Part shown: one piece after another, positions 34,711 through 43,107 of the stretch
Layout of the letters: every line of letters starts with the position of its first letter
Numbering within the stretch: the first letter of the stretch is position 1
Source of the DNA: Bin76 sp963665765
GTDB lineage: Bacteria; Actinomycetota; Acidimicrobiia; Spongiisociales; ZC4RG35
NCBI GenBank assembly: GCA_963665765.1
Contig: OY762464.1
Location: 248,001 to 312,000 of the forward strand
DNA length: 64,000 nucleotides
Reading direction: 5' to 3'
The notes under the pieces: model-generated
What the model was told of the DNA's origin: nothing
The model's database searches: none
What the model saw: the letters and a program-made list of their open reading frames with translations, nothing else
Position numbers and translations under genes: made by a program

Positions 34711-34923
34711 ATGGCCCGCACCAACGTAGACATTGACGATCGGGCATGCGCCGAGGTCATGCGGCGTTATCAATTCGCCACCAAGCGGGAAACTGGCAAC
34801 TTCGCTCTGCGAACTCTGGCGACCGAATCCGCTTCGGTTGATGAGGCCCGTGCTCTTCGAGGCATAGGATGGGAGGGAGATCTAGGCGCAATGCGCTCTG
34901 ACCGAACGTCCCGGCTAGTGTGA
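34711..34923 (+). CDS. VapB-like antitoxin without its toxin gene
   Basis: A 70-residue protein of the actinobacterial VapB type: MARTNVDIDDRACAEVMRRYQFATKRE is a ribbon-helix-helix region, followed by DEARALRGIGWEGDLGAMR, the conserved toxin-binding tail. In the usual arrangement a vapC PIN gene overlaps the 3-prime end. Here the next gene, after 11 bp, is an unrelated peroxidase-type protein. It is therefore an orphan antitoxin, perhaps left after toxin loss or acting on another PIN protein. ATG 34711 is where homology begins. Confidence 0.75.
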   Translation: MARTNVDIDDRACAEVMRRYQFATKRETGNFALRTLATESASVDEARALRGIGWEGDLGAMRSDRTSRLV

Positions 34924-34934
34924 AACGCTGAACC

Positions 34935-35483
34935 ATGGCACGCATCAAGGTCATTCCCGACGACTCTTGGGACGACGCACTCGGTGAGCTTTATCCGCGG
35001 GTTGTTGATCCGACCTATGGCCGGGTCGACAACATTCTCGCCGTGCACTCGATTAACCCTCGCGGCATGGCGGCACACCAGGGTCTGTACGAATCGGCCA
35101 TGGCCGGGACGGCCACGCTCCGCAAGGTCGAGCGGGAGATCCTCGCTCTGGTGGTGAGCCTCGAGAACGAATGCCACTATTGAGTTGTCCACCACCGGCG
35201 CGGTCTGCGTCGGTTGCTCCACAACGACGACCTCGCCGCGGCGATTGAACAAGACTGGACAACTGCCGCGCTGTCGCCAAAGCGGGTGGCGATGCTGAAT
35301 TTTGCGGTCAAACTGACGGTAACGCCGGGCGCGATGAATGACGAGGATGTCAATTCCCTACGAACCGCCGGTTTCTCCGATCGTGACATCCTCGACATAG
35401 TCGAGGTGGTCGGCTACTATGCATACGCCAATCGGATCGCCGATGGTCTGGGCATCGACACCGAAACGTGGATCCCCGATTGA
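34935..35483 (+). CDS. Peroxidase-related AhpD/CMD-family selenoprotein (in-frame TGA = Sec83)
   Basis: One reading frame of 182 residues interrupted only by TGA at 35181-35183. The first part (MARIKVIPDDSW, REILALVVSLENECHY) and the second part (VVHHRRGLRRLL, FSDRDILDIVEVVGYYAYANRIADGLG) together make a complete peroxidase-related carboxymuconolactone-decarboxylase/AhpD-like protein. The TGA falls exactly on the second Cys of the CxxC redox motif, giving C80-H-Y-U83. A SECIS-like hairpin begins just after the TGA, so selenocysteine insertion is likely and a nonsense mutation unlikely. AhpD-like selenoproteins are known in marine metagenomes. Role: thiol/selenol peroxidase or disulfide relay. 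No sel genes lie in this window. Confidence 0.82.
35184..35225 (+). promoter_or_regulatory. Bacterial SECIS-like hairpin
   Basis: CCGGCGC (35195-35201) pairs with GCGTCGG (35207-35213) around the loop GGTCT; an outer GTTGT/ACAAC pair (35184-35188 with 35221-35225) extends the hairpin. The loop starts 18 nt after TGA, and GGTCTGC at this distance is the same as in the E. coli fdhF SECIS, where the GU of the loop contacts SelB. Confidence 0.75.
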
Positions 35484-35634
35484 TCCACCAGAGGTAGAGC
35501 AAAAAGACCAAACGGGCCGCAAAGGAAGGGTATGGATCGGATGCCTTTCCTGCCGGATCAGTTCAAGTGGCTGTTCGGAATTCACAGGGGAGTGATGGTG
35601 GAATCCGTAGAGCCGCGACCGGTGAGTTCGGTGA

Positions 35635-36825
35635 TCAGGCCCCTCCTGCCGCCCCGGCCATCTTTCTGATATCCGTCTTGCCGGTGGCTCGTCGTGGCAT
35701 CCAACTGACCGCCTTCTTGAATCCCTCGTTGACCAAGAAGAAAGTAGTGAGAGAATAGAGAGCCACGACAAACGCCACTATCAACAGCCGGGCGGTGTTG
35801 GTTTCCTGCACCGCCCGGTCGGCCAGGTACCCCAGCCCGGCGCCGAAACCCAAAAACTCGGCGACGATCGCCAGGGACCAGCCACTCCCCAGGGAGAGCA
35901 GCATGGCGGTGCGCAATTCTGGAATCGACCCCGGCACAATCACTTTGTAATAGGTGTGCAGCCGGGAGGCGCCCAGGGTACGGGCACTTTCGATGTACCG
36001 GTCGGGCACGTTGGCCACCGCATTAATGGTGGCCACCACCAGGATCGTCCACACTCCGAAGGCTATATAGATGGTGATACCAAAGACGGTGGAGCCCACG
36101 ACAATCTGCAACCAGGGAGCCGCCACCAGGAGGGGGATCATCCGTAACAAGTTCATGGGCGCCCACGCGGTCCGGCCCACCGCCGGCCAGTAGGGAAGGG
36201 CCAGACCGGTCAGAAGACCGAGCGTCATGCCGACCACCATGCCACACAACAGCCTGAAAAGAGTCGCACCGGAGTGATAAGCGATTGCGAGGAACACGGC
36301 CGGCCAGGTCGCCTCACCACCATAGATGGGAAGGGGCGCCAGTCCCTCAAGATTGAAAGTGGCGAACCCAAGGTTTAACTCGCGGACGGTCCAGAAGCCG
36401 GACATTTCGAAAAAGGTTTCACCGAACACGTAGTCCCATCCGGGAACCAGGGGATGCTCGAGAGTTCCCGGAGGCACAACATATGACGCCACCTGCCATG
36501 CCAACACCAGCACCGCCCAGGAGACAAAGAAGAGCGGGCTACGGCGCATGCCGGCCCACAGCATCGGCGGCCCCGCCGCTATTCCCCGTCCCGCCCTGAA
36601 CAGAACATCCCTGACCCGGGCCGTGCGAAACGCAACCGGCCAGGCCCAGAACAACACCAACCCCGAAACGATCAAGGACCATGTGACGCTGATCACACCC
36701 TCATCATGTGTCCAGGTAACCAGAGGAAGGCCTTCGGGCAACCGAAGCAGCAACCACGGAATCAGGACAGCCCAGATCAGCCATCCAATCCAGAAGGGGC
36801 TTCGGAGGATGGCAGGTTGATTCAA
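35635..36825 (-). CDS. ABC transporter permease (SsuC/TauC-like), second of a pair
   Basis: About 396 residues with many membrane helices and the inner-membrane permease signature. The ATPase-contact loop is ESARTLGASRLHTYYKVIVPGSIPELRTAMLLSLGSGWSLAIVAE, and the C-terminal half matches nitrate/sulfonate/taurine-type (BPD) permeases. The N-terminal 150 residues carry extra helices, longer than the usual 260-residue permease. TTG 36825 follows AGGAGG with 10-nt spacing and avoids a Gly-rich extension from an ATG at 36894. It is paired with the permease gene upstream. No ATPase or substrate-binding protein is adjacent. Confidence 0.8.
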   Translation of the reverse strand: MNQPAILRSPFWIGWLIWAVLIPWLLLRLPEGLPLVTWTHDEGVISVTWSLIVSGLVLFWAWPVAFRTARVRDVLFRAGRGIAAGPPMLWAGMRRSPLFFVSWAVLVLAWQVASYVVPPGTLEHPLVPGWDYVFGETFFEMSGFWTVRELNLGFATFNLEGLAPLPIYGGEATWPAVFLAIAYHSGATLFRLLCGMVVGMTLGLLTGLALPYWPAVGRTAWAPMNLLRMIPLLVAAPWLQIVVGSTVFGITIYIAFGVWTILVVATINAVANVPDRYIESARTLGASRLHTYYKVIVPGSIPELRTAMLLSLGSGWSLAIVAEFLGFGAGLGYLADRAVQETNTARLLIVAFVVALYSLTTFFLVNEGFKKAVSWMPRRATGKTDIRKMAGAAGGA

Positions 36826-36926
36826 ACCGTCGTCGCCTCCTCCTCGGTCATACCCCGATAGGCCGGGATCTTGAGGGCACCCACCGCTTCTCAAGGCTCA
36901 CGACAGTTGACATGGTTCCTCCCTTC

Positions 36927-37970
36927 CTACAAACCCAGTTGGCGACCGGCCTCGGACCATCTGGTGAAGGAGCGTATCACCATTACCAGGATCCCGTCGA
37001 CCACTGCAGCCAGCACGCCAAAGAAGAGGATCAGGGAGACCACCGCGGTCGGCCCCCCCGAGTGGACCATCACGTAGCTCCACATGCGGATCAGGAACCC
37101 TCCTCCCATCTGTGGTCCCAGCACCTCCACCAGCGTTCCCAAACCCCAGGCTCCTCCCAAGGCGATCCGAAAGCCTCCCGCGATCTCCGGAATCGTTCCC
37201 CGCAGGTAGACCCATCGGAAGATGGTGCGGCGATCTCCTCCCAGGGTGAGGGCTGATTCAATGATCCCCACCGGTATGTTCTCTGCCGCCCGGCGGGTGA
37301 AGAAATACATGAGGAGCGTGGTGTAGAAGGCAACCACCCCGATGGTGGTCAACAGGGGGTACTCGATCCCGAACCAGATCACAAAGAAAGGCGCCACGAT
37401 AAAGATGGGGGTGGTCCCAAAAAAACCGGCTACCGGTGTGACCAGATCGGCAATCCACGGCAACAGCAGAGTGCTCAGTCCAACTCCCAAACCGATGACT
37501 GTCCCCACCGCAACTGCGATCAGGATATTGCGGATGGTGTGCAGCAGATGGAGAATGTACCCGAAACAGTGATCAGGAAGGGCGGACAACCTACCCCTCT
37601 TGAACTCCAACCCTTCCGACAGGTCCGGACAGGCGTGAACGAAGCGGTCCTTCATCGGCTCGCTGAAGAACAGGTGCTCCTTGAAGTGGGCGACGGCATC
37701 GATCGGCGTCGGAATGAGAGAGAAGAGCGGCGAGAAGGGCGCGGCCAACAACTGCCAGAACAGCAGAAAGAGCACCATCCCCAGGACCAGGTAGATGACG
37801 TAGGAGACCTGGCGCCGCCGCCTATTTCGGCGCGCCGCCGCTCTTACCTCAAGAACATCGGTGTTTGTCGTGGTCAACTGTACCTCTTCGTCGCCCTCGC
37901 GGTCTTTGGATTCGCCCACATGGGCGAAGCACGGAGCGCCCTCGGCGTCTTCCATTTGCCTACTGGGCAA
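36927..37970 (-). CDS. ABC transporter permease (SsuC/TauC-like), first of a pair
   Basis: A 347-residue permease with a basic N-terminal stretch (RAAARRNRRRRQ), about six helices, an unusual periplasmic insertion with two Cys (HACPDLSEGL, PDHCFGY), and the contact loop ESALTLGGDRRTIFRWVYLRGTIPEIAGGFRIALGGAWG. It forms a probable heterodimer with the following permease, about 100 bp downstream. The start is uncertain: the first 30-50 residues are not family-like and a downstream TTG is possible. The missing ATPase and binding protein, and a nearby redox selenoprotein, leave the substrate unknown. Confidence 0.8.
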   Translation of the reverse strand: MPSRQMEDAEGAPCFAHVGESKDREGDEEVQLTTTNTDVLEVRAAARRNRRRRQVSYVIYLVLGMVLFLLFWQLLAAPFSPLFSLIPTPIDAVAHFKEHLFFSEPMKDRFVHACPDLSEGLEFKRGRLSALPDHCFGYILHLLHTIRNILIAVAVGTVIGLGVGLSTLLLPWIADLVTPVAGFFGTTPIFIVAPFFVIWFGIEYPLLTTIGVVAFYTTLLMYFFTRRAAENIPVGIIESALTLGGDRRTIFRWVYLRGTIPEIAGGFRIALGGAWGLGTLVEVLGPQMGGGFLIRMWSYVMVHSGGPTAVVSLILFFGVLAAVVDGILVMVIRSFTRWSEAGRQLGL

Positions 37971-38075
37971 ACGTTACCGGGAGCCTACCCGATGAGGGCA
38001 GCGTCCAGATAGCACTCAGCCTTCGCTGTCGAGCGCCGCCACCGTCTCCCTCACTATCGACTCGGTCAACGACTC

Positions 38076-39095
38076 TCAATCCTTGGGATCGAATTGATGG
38101 CAGGCTACCAGATGACCAGGCCGGACTTCGATGAGCTCCGGTCTCTCGGTTACGGTTCTCTTGTAGAAGATCGGGTCGTGGCTCCTCGCTGCTACCGAGA
38201 CCGGACAGCGGGCATAGAAGGCACAGCCGGAAGGGGGCTTAACAGGCGACGGGATGTCGGAAGCCAGAAGACGTGCTGCCTCTTCATCTACCATTGTCGT
38301 CGATCGTGAGCCGGCAATTAGCGCCTGGGTATAGGGGTGCATCGGGTTCTCGAATAGCTCTTCTGAAGGAGCCACCTCTACAAGTCTTCCGAGATACATC
38401 ACAGCCACTCTGTCGCTCAGATAGCGGACGGTGGCGAGGTCGTGAGCGATGAGTAGATACGATATACGGAAGCTCTCTTGGAGATCACGGAGGAGGTTCA
38501 TGATCTGCGCCCGGATCGAGACATCGAGTGCTGAGACGGGCTCGTCGAGGATGATGACGGATGGATTGAGCGCGAGTGCCCGGGCAACCGCAATGCGCTG
38601 ACGCATTCCCCCACTGAACTCATGCGGGTAATGCCTCATGACAGTGGGACCGAGCCCTACGGCCGCAAGAAGTTCCTCAACACGAACCTGAAGCTCCGCC
38701 TTTGGCAACGGTTGGTTGATGACTATCGGTTCAGCGATGATCGATTCGGCTCGCTTGCGGGGATTGAGAGAACTCCAGGGGTCCTGGAACACCGCCTGAA
38801 CCGATGCTCGATAGCGTCTTAGCTTGGTGCCCCGTAACTCCGCCACGTCTTCCCCCTCGAAGACGACACGGCCGGACGTGGGGGCGATGAGCCGGAGGAT
38901 CATACGAGCAGTGGTCGTCTTTCCTGATCCGGATTCGCCAACCAGGCTCAAGGTTTCTTGTGCATAGAGGTTGAACGTCACACCATCTACGGCACGCACA
39001 AACTTCCTCTCCTTCCGCGGCAACAGAGTTCCACCACCAACCGGAAAGTGTTTTTTGAGTTCTCTAACGCCGATGATGGGGTCGGGGTGGTTCAT
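38076..39095 (-). CDS. Peptide-type ABC transporter ATPase (DppF/OppF-like)
   Basis: A 339-residue ATPase with Walker A GESGSGKTTTAR, Q-loop FQDPWSSLNP, signature EFSGGMRQRIAVARAL, Walker B VIILDEPVSALD and H-loop IAHDLATV. The C-terminal oligopeptide/dipeptide extension carries Cys residues (GCAFYARCPV...VACHQF), which in this family bind an Fe-S cluster. The ATG at 39095 overlaps the stop of the partner ATPase by 4 nt. It would pair with the ATPase at 39092-40048 and the permeases at 49.7-51.4 kb. Confidence 0.9.
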   Translation of the reverse strand: MNHPDPIIGVRELKKHFPVGGGTLLPRKERKFVRAVDGVTFNLYAQETLSLVGESGSGKTTTARMILRLIAPTSGRVVFEGEDVAELRGTKLRRYRASVQAVFQDPWSSLNPRKRAESIIAEPIVINQPLPKAELQVRVEELLAAVGLGPTVMRHYPHEFSGGMRQRIAVARALALNPSVIILDEPVSALDVSIRAQIMNLLRDLQESFRISYLLIAHDLATVRYLSDRVAVMYLGRLVEVAPSEELFENPMHPYTQALIAGSRSTTMVDEEAARLLASDIPSPVKPPSGCAFYARCPVSVAARSHDPIFYKRTVTERPELIEVRPGHLVACHQFDPKD

Positions 39096-40048
39096 TCGAG
39101 CAGCCAACAACTCACTGAATGATCATCGGCGATATCGAATTGAAGAGGATAGGATTCTCGGCAACGGTCCATGGCGTACGAGCATCGCGGTTCGAACGTG
39201 CATCCCTTCGGCAGATCGTAGATAGACGGTGGACTCCCCCCGATGGAGTTGAGCCGCTTTCTGCCCCGGTCGACAGACGGAACGGATTCAAGGAGCGCTT
39301 GCGTGTAGGGGTGTTCCGGAGAGGAGAGCAGCTTAGCGGTGGGTCCGGTCTCAACGATCTTTCCTGCGTACATGACAGCCACCCTGTCACACATCTTGGC
39401 GATGATGCTGAAGTCATGAGTGATGAACAGAATCGCAAGACCTCGCGCTCTCTGTATTGCTCTTAGGTGAGCGAGAAAGGCAGCCTGGAGCGTAACATCC
39501 AGCGCGGTGGTTGGTTCGTCCGCGATGAGCAGATCAGGGTCTGCGGCCAACGCGATCGCACCCACCACTCTCTGACGCATTCCACCGCTGAACTGGTGGG
39601 GGTGATCATCGAGCTTCGACTCGGGTCCCGGGATGTGTAACTGACGGAGCAACTCGATCACCCGATTGCGCGACGCCGACCTGTCCATGTTGCGATGGAG
39701 CCGCAGCGGCTCGCCGACCTGCTTGCCAATCGTGAGAACGGGATTCAGCGACGTCAAGGGATCCTGGAGAATCATCGAAATTCGTTCTCCTCGAACCTTG
39801 CGCATCTCCCGCTTCGAAAGCGCGAGAATGGACTCCCCATCCAGTTCTATCTCACCGCAAACAACCCTTGAGGCGGGCCTGGGATGCAGCCCGATGATCG
39901 AGAGGGCGGTGATGCTCTTACCGCATCCCGACTCACCGACCAACCCCAACGTCTCGCCTCGCTCCAAGTTAAAGGAAACACCGTCGACAGCTCGCCCGGT
40001 TCCCTGCCTCGTTGTGAAGTGGACCTGAAGATCGGTGACTTCAAGCAC
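39092..40048 (-). CDS. Peptide-type ABC transporter ATPase (DppD/OppD-like)
   Basis: A 318-residue ATPase with Walker A GESGCGKSITALS, Q-loop LQDPLTSLNP, signature QFSGGMRQRVVGAIAL, Walker B LLIADEPTTALDVT and ITHDFSII. The Cys-containing C-terminal oligopeptide domain reads GCTFEPRCSYAMDRC...VSCWLLE. It lies upstream of and overlaps the DppF-like gene. Both run opposite to the substrate-binding protein and permeases, so the importer is encoded by two divergent units around 41.2 kb. Confidence 0.9.
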   Translation of the reverse strand: MLEVTDLQVHFTTRQGTGRAVDGVSFNLERGETLGLVGESGCGKSITALSIIGLHPRPASRVVCGEIELDGESILALSKREMRKVRGERISMILQDPLTSLNPVLTIGKQVGEPLRLHRNMDRSASRNRVIELLRQLHIPGPESKLDDHPHQFSGGMRQRVVGAIALAADPDLLIADEPTTALDVTLQAAFLAHLRAIQRARGLAILFITHDFSIIAKMCDRVAVMYAGKIVETGPTAKLLSSPEHPYTQALLESVPSVDRGRKRLNSIGGSPPSIYDLPKGCTFEPRCSYAMDRCRESYPLQFDIADDHSVSCWLLE

Positions 40049-40130
40049 AGCAGTGCTCTTCGGTTCGGAGTCCGTGGATGGCTAGTCGACCGTGCTATTC
40101 CGGCCCGGTGTGCAGCGTGAATACATCATC

Positions 40131-41132
40131 TCACCAGCCTTCCAACATCAGGTCTACTGCTCGGCGCATATAAGTGATGTTATCGGGCACGAGCAGAGGC
40201 GTCGTGATTCCGGCCGCCATGTACTCACGGATCCTTCCGCGCACTTCCTGGTGGTCACCGTAACACCCGAGGCTTTCGACCAGACTATCGGGGATCAAGT
40301 CAGCCGCCCCGATGGCCTCCCTCTCGGATGAAGGCCAGGACATCATCGACCTTAGACGGGCCACCAGCCGAGGATCAGCTTCAGAGGACCGGGCGATGTG
40401 AGCTTGTTCGGCAATGTACCGCGCAACTTCCGGTTTGTGTCCGGCAATCGCCCTCTCCTTGTTGTTATCGACACGGATCCGCACCATCTTGAGAATGTCA
40501 ATCTCGTCATAGGGGCGGCCTACCTTCTTCGCTTCCTCGCGGATGACCTCAACCTCGCGGCGGGTTGCCGCCACCGTGTGACCGCCGTTCAACACGATGC
40601 CATCCGCCACGCGGGTAGCCAAACGCAGAAGCTCAGGACCCACTGCGCCTATGTAGATACGGATCTTGTGCGTGTCATCAACCCGGTTCTCCAGCCGTAC
40701 CTCCCGTAGCCGAACGAAGTCGCCGGCGTAACTTACGGGACCCTCCGCAGTAAGAAGGAGCCGGATCGATTCGATAACCTCGCGCATGGCCGTAACGGGC
40801 TTCTTCAGGCTGAGACCCACGCGAGTCGCCAGCGGGTTCCACCAAGCGCTCAGACCGAGTACTACTCGCCCGGGCGCCAGCGCGTGAAGTGTCGCGAACG
40901 TCTGAGCAACCAGCGCGGGATGCCGTGTCCAAATGGGGAGCCCGGCCGTGCCTACGCGGATCCGGGCTGTATTGGCTGCGTACACCGAAAGTGGGGTGAT
41001 CGCATCTCCTGTCAGCCGCGTTTCGATGGTCCAGAGCGAATCGACCGACTCGGCGTCCGCCAACTTGGCCAATGGAATGGCTTCCCTGATGTGATTGCTC
41101 GGCAGAGCCACAGCGAAGCTGCACTCGGACAT
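40131..41132 (-). CDS. LLM-class (F420/flavin) oxidoreductase
   Basis: A 333-residue luciferase-like TIM-barrel protein (AKLADAESVDSLWTIETRLTGDAITPLSVYAA, LGLSAWWNPLA, YIGAVGPELLRLATRVADGIVLNG). It is of the type that in actinobacteria uses F420 or FMN, similar to methylene-H4MPT-reductase-like enzymes. It is the first gene of the minus-strand unit with the two peptide-type ATPases and is about 45% similar by eye to the second LLM protein at 43108. Probable role: oxidation or reduction step in degradation of the imported compound. Cofactor and substrate cannot be settled from sequence. Confidence 0.82.
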   Translation of the reverse strand: MSECSFAVALPSNHIREAIPLAKLADAESVDSLWTIETRLTGDAITPLSVYAANTARIRVGTAGLPIWTRHPALVAQTFATLHALAPGRVVLGLSAWWNPLATRVGLSLKKPVTAMREVIESIRLLLTAEGPVSYAGDFVRLREVRLENRVDDTHKIRIYIGAVGPELLRLATRVADGIVLNGGHTVAATRREVEVIREEAKKVGRPYDEIDILKMVRIRVDNNKERAIAGHKPEVARYIAEQAHIARSSEADPRLVARLRSMMSWPSSEREAIGAADLIPDSLVESLGCYGDHQEVRGRIREYMAAGITTPLLVPDNITYMRRAVDLMLEGW

Positions 41133-41206
41133 ATCCCGATGGTACTCAGCGTAGCCATCAGGAAAGCATCACCTCGCCACCTATGCCAACACTGGCTTAC
41201 CCCCGG

Positions 41207-41270
41207 TTTTGTAAAACATAGGAGCATCGAAGAGCCGTCCAAACACCGATTTGCAAAATATAGAAGCATC
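41207..41270. repeat. Operator-like direct repeats in the divergent LLM/binding-protein promoter
   Basis: Two 22-bp imperfect copies (18 of 22 identical) lie at 41207-41228 (TTTTGTAAAACATAGGAGCA...) and 41249-41270 (ATTTGCAAAATATAGAAGCA...). Their starts are 42 bp apart, four helical turns. Each has a small palindrome (GTTTT-GT-AAAAC; TTTGCAAA). They sit between the divergent starts at 41132 and 41340, so one regulator could control both units. Confidence 0.55.
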
Positions 41271-41339
41271 TGGTAAGGCCAGGATCCGATTGCTACTACT
41301 AGGGTTCGGTTGACGCGATCCCGAAATGGAGAATTGATC

Positions 41340-43070
41340 ATGCGACGGTACCTGGCTCTTTTGTCCTCACTCCTGATCCTGGTCGCTGCTTGCGGAGACG
41401 GTGACACGGACCCACCCTCCACCTCCACCACCACTGCAACCGCCCAAACCCAAGCACCGACTACCGCTGCACCTACCACCGCGTCCACTGCGCCGGAGGC
41501 CACAACCGAAGAATCGGCTGCCACGACCGCGCCGCCGACTTCAACAACGTCTACCACCCTTGGCTCACCGGAAGCTGCGCCCACCGGAACCGTGACCGTC
41601 GCCATTCCAACCTTCGGCAATGAACTCCTTGATCCGACCCGGTCCTCGAACCCCGACCTGCCGTACTGGGGCAACTCCTTTGATTTCCTAATGGGTATGG
41701 ATGCGAACGGAAACCCGACGACCGAGACCGGTGCAGCCACGGCTGTCGAATCCTCCCCGGACGCCAGGGTTTGGACGATCACACTCCGCGAGGGCATGAC
41801 ATTCCACGACGGTGTGGAGGTTACCGCTGAGGATGTCGCATTCAGTTTTGAGTTGTACGCGGGTGAGGACTCTGCCTGCACCTCCTGTGGAAAGATGCAG
41901 AAGAACTTCGATTCGGCCGTTGTCACGGGCAAATACAGCCTCGAAGTGACCTTCAAGGAGCCAAACGCCCTGTTCCTTCGCGACCTGACCAGAGTGAATG
42001 ACACTCTTGCCATCATCCCGAAACACCATTGGGAAGCAATGGGGGGCGCCGACGGGTTCAACGCCAATCCTCTCGGAAGCGGACCCTATGTCTTCAGCGA
42101 TCGCGCCATTGGAGAGTTCGTTGAGTTCAAGGCGAACATCGAATATTGGAACCCTGACCGGGTACCCGGATTCGAGACTCTTCGCATAGTCCTGGCTCCT
42201 GAAGCGACCAGCCGATTGGCTCTGCTTGAGCGCGGAGACGCCGATCTTGCGTTGATGGACCCGTTTACGGCCCCCGACGTGTTGGCGGCCGGCCTGGAAA
42301 TTGCCGGGCCCAAACGCGTCCAGACCTTGAGTCTCGCGTTTGGTATGCCCTGGAAGACCGAGTTCTTCTACAACAACCAAGCTGCCCGCGAAGCTCTGAT
42401 CAAAGCGGTTGACGTCGCAGCGATCGTATCCGCTATCTACCCCGAGGGGACCGCGACGCCGGCCGCCAGCTTTGCAGCGGTTCCGAGCCAGGAAGGGCAC
42501 GACCCCAGCCTGACGCCATACGCGTACGATCCCGGTGCCGCCGCGCAAGCAATTCAAGACCTGGGGCTAGCCGGCCAAGAGATCACGATGTACCAATATG
42601 CGTTCGGCGCGACGCCGGAGTTCCCGCGGATACAAGAAGCTGTTGCAGCCTTTTGGACCATAGCCGGGCTTAGCCCCCAGTTGAGGCCCACAGACTTCGC
42701 CACTATCCGTCCGAATTTCCTCGAGGCTCCGTACTTCACCGAGCCCTTCACGCACCTTTGGTTCGTTACAGCCGGCACAACCACGGAGAACGCCCTGAGG
42801 ATCGGGGTCATCAGCAAGGATGTCGGTGGCTTCTACGCGGCTCTCGGCGATCCTGCACTCGACGATATATACGGTCAATACCGGTCTGAAGTTGACCCTG
42901 CGAAGAGAGCGGATCTCGCCGGCAGCGCCGTCAGCCTGATCTACGACACCTTCGCGGTGCTTCCTATCGCCACTACGGACATGATTTGGGGTAAGGGTTC
43001 TCGGATATCCGGTTGGTCACCAACCAACGGATCCATAGCGGCCGTGAACTTCGAGACCCTCCGGCCATGA
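41340..43070 (+). CDS. Peptide-type ABC transporter substrate-binding lipoprotein (family 5)
   Basis: A 576-residue protein with a lipoprotein signal ending LVAACGDG, a Thr/Pro/Ala-rich linker of about 60 residues, then an SBP family 5 domain: VESSPDARVWTITLREGMTFHDG, EDVAFSFELY, NPLGSGPYVF, NIEYWNPDRVPGFETL, YDTFAVLPIATTDMIWG. ATG 41340 is preceded by a GGAG site at 41329-41332. It captures the ligand (oligopeptide-like, nickel-like or another small amide) outside the membrane and delivers it to the permeases at 49.7-51.4 kb. It is the first gene of a long plus-strand unit. Confidence 0.9.
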   Translation: MRRYLALLSSLLILVAACGDGDTDPPSTSTTTATAQTQAPTTAAPTTASTAPEATTEESAATTAPPTSTTSTTLGSPEAAPTGTVTVAIPTFGNELLDPTRSSNPDLPYWGNSFDFLMGMDANGNPTTETGAATAVESSPDARVWTITLREGMTFHDGVEVTAEDVAFSFELYAGEDSACTSCGKMQKNFDSAVVTGKYSLEVTFKEPNALFLRDLTRVNDTLAIIPKHHWEAMGGADGFNANPLGSGPYVFSDRAIGEFVEFKANIEYWNPDRVPGFETLRIVLAPEATSRLALLERGDADLALMDPFTAPDVLAAGLEIAGPKRVQTLSLAFGMPWKTEFFYNNQAAREALIKAVDVAAIVSAIYPEGTATPAASFAAVPSQEGHDPSLTPYAYDPGAAAQAIQDLGLAGQEITMYQYAFGATPEFPRIQEAVAAFWTIAGLSPQLRPTDFATIRPNFLEAPYFTEPFTHLWFVTAGTTTENALRIGVISKDVGGFYAALGDPALDDIYGQYRSEVDPAKRADLAGSAVSLIYDTFAVLPIATTDMIWGKGSRISGWSPTNGSIAAVNFETLRP

Positions 43071-43107
43071 TGACCAGTCACTGCTGAGCTGGAGAAGGCG
43101 TAGCCTG

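Noticed and set aside
35181..35183. TGA as an ordinary nonsense mutation splitting a CMD-family gene
   Set aside because: Both halves are conserved in the same frame, the TGA falls exactly on the redox Cys, and a SECIS-like hairpin with fdhF spacing follows; Sec insertion explains all three.
41012..42067. A 351-residue minus-strand open frame
   Set aside because: It overlaps the substrate-binding protein and the LLM gene in antisense and reads as low-complexity Val/Ala/Ser; shadow of real genes.
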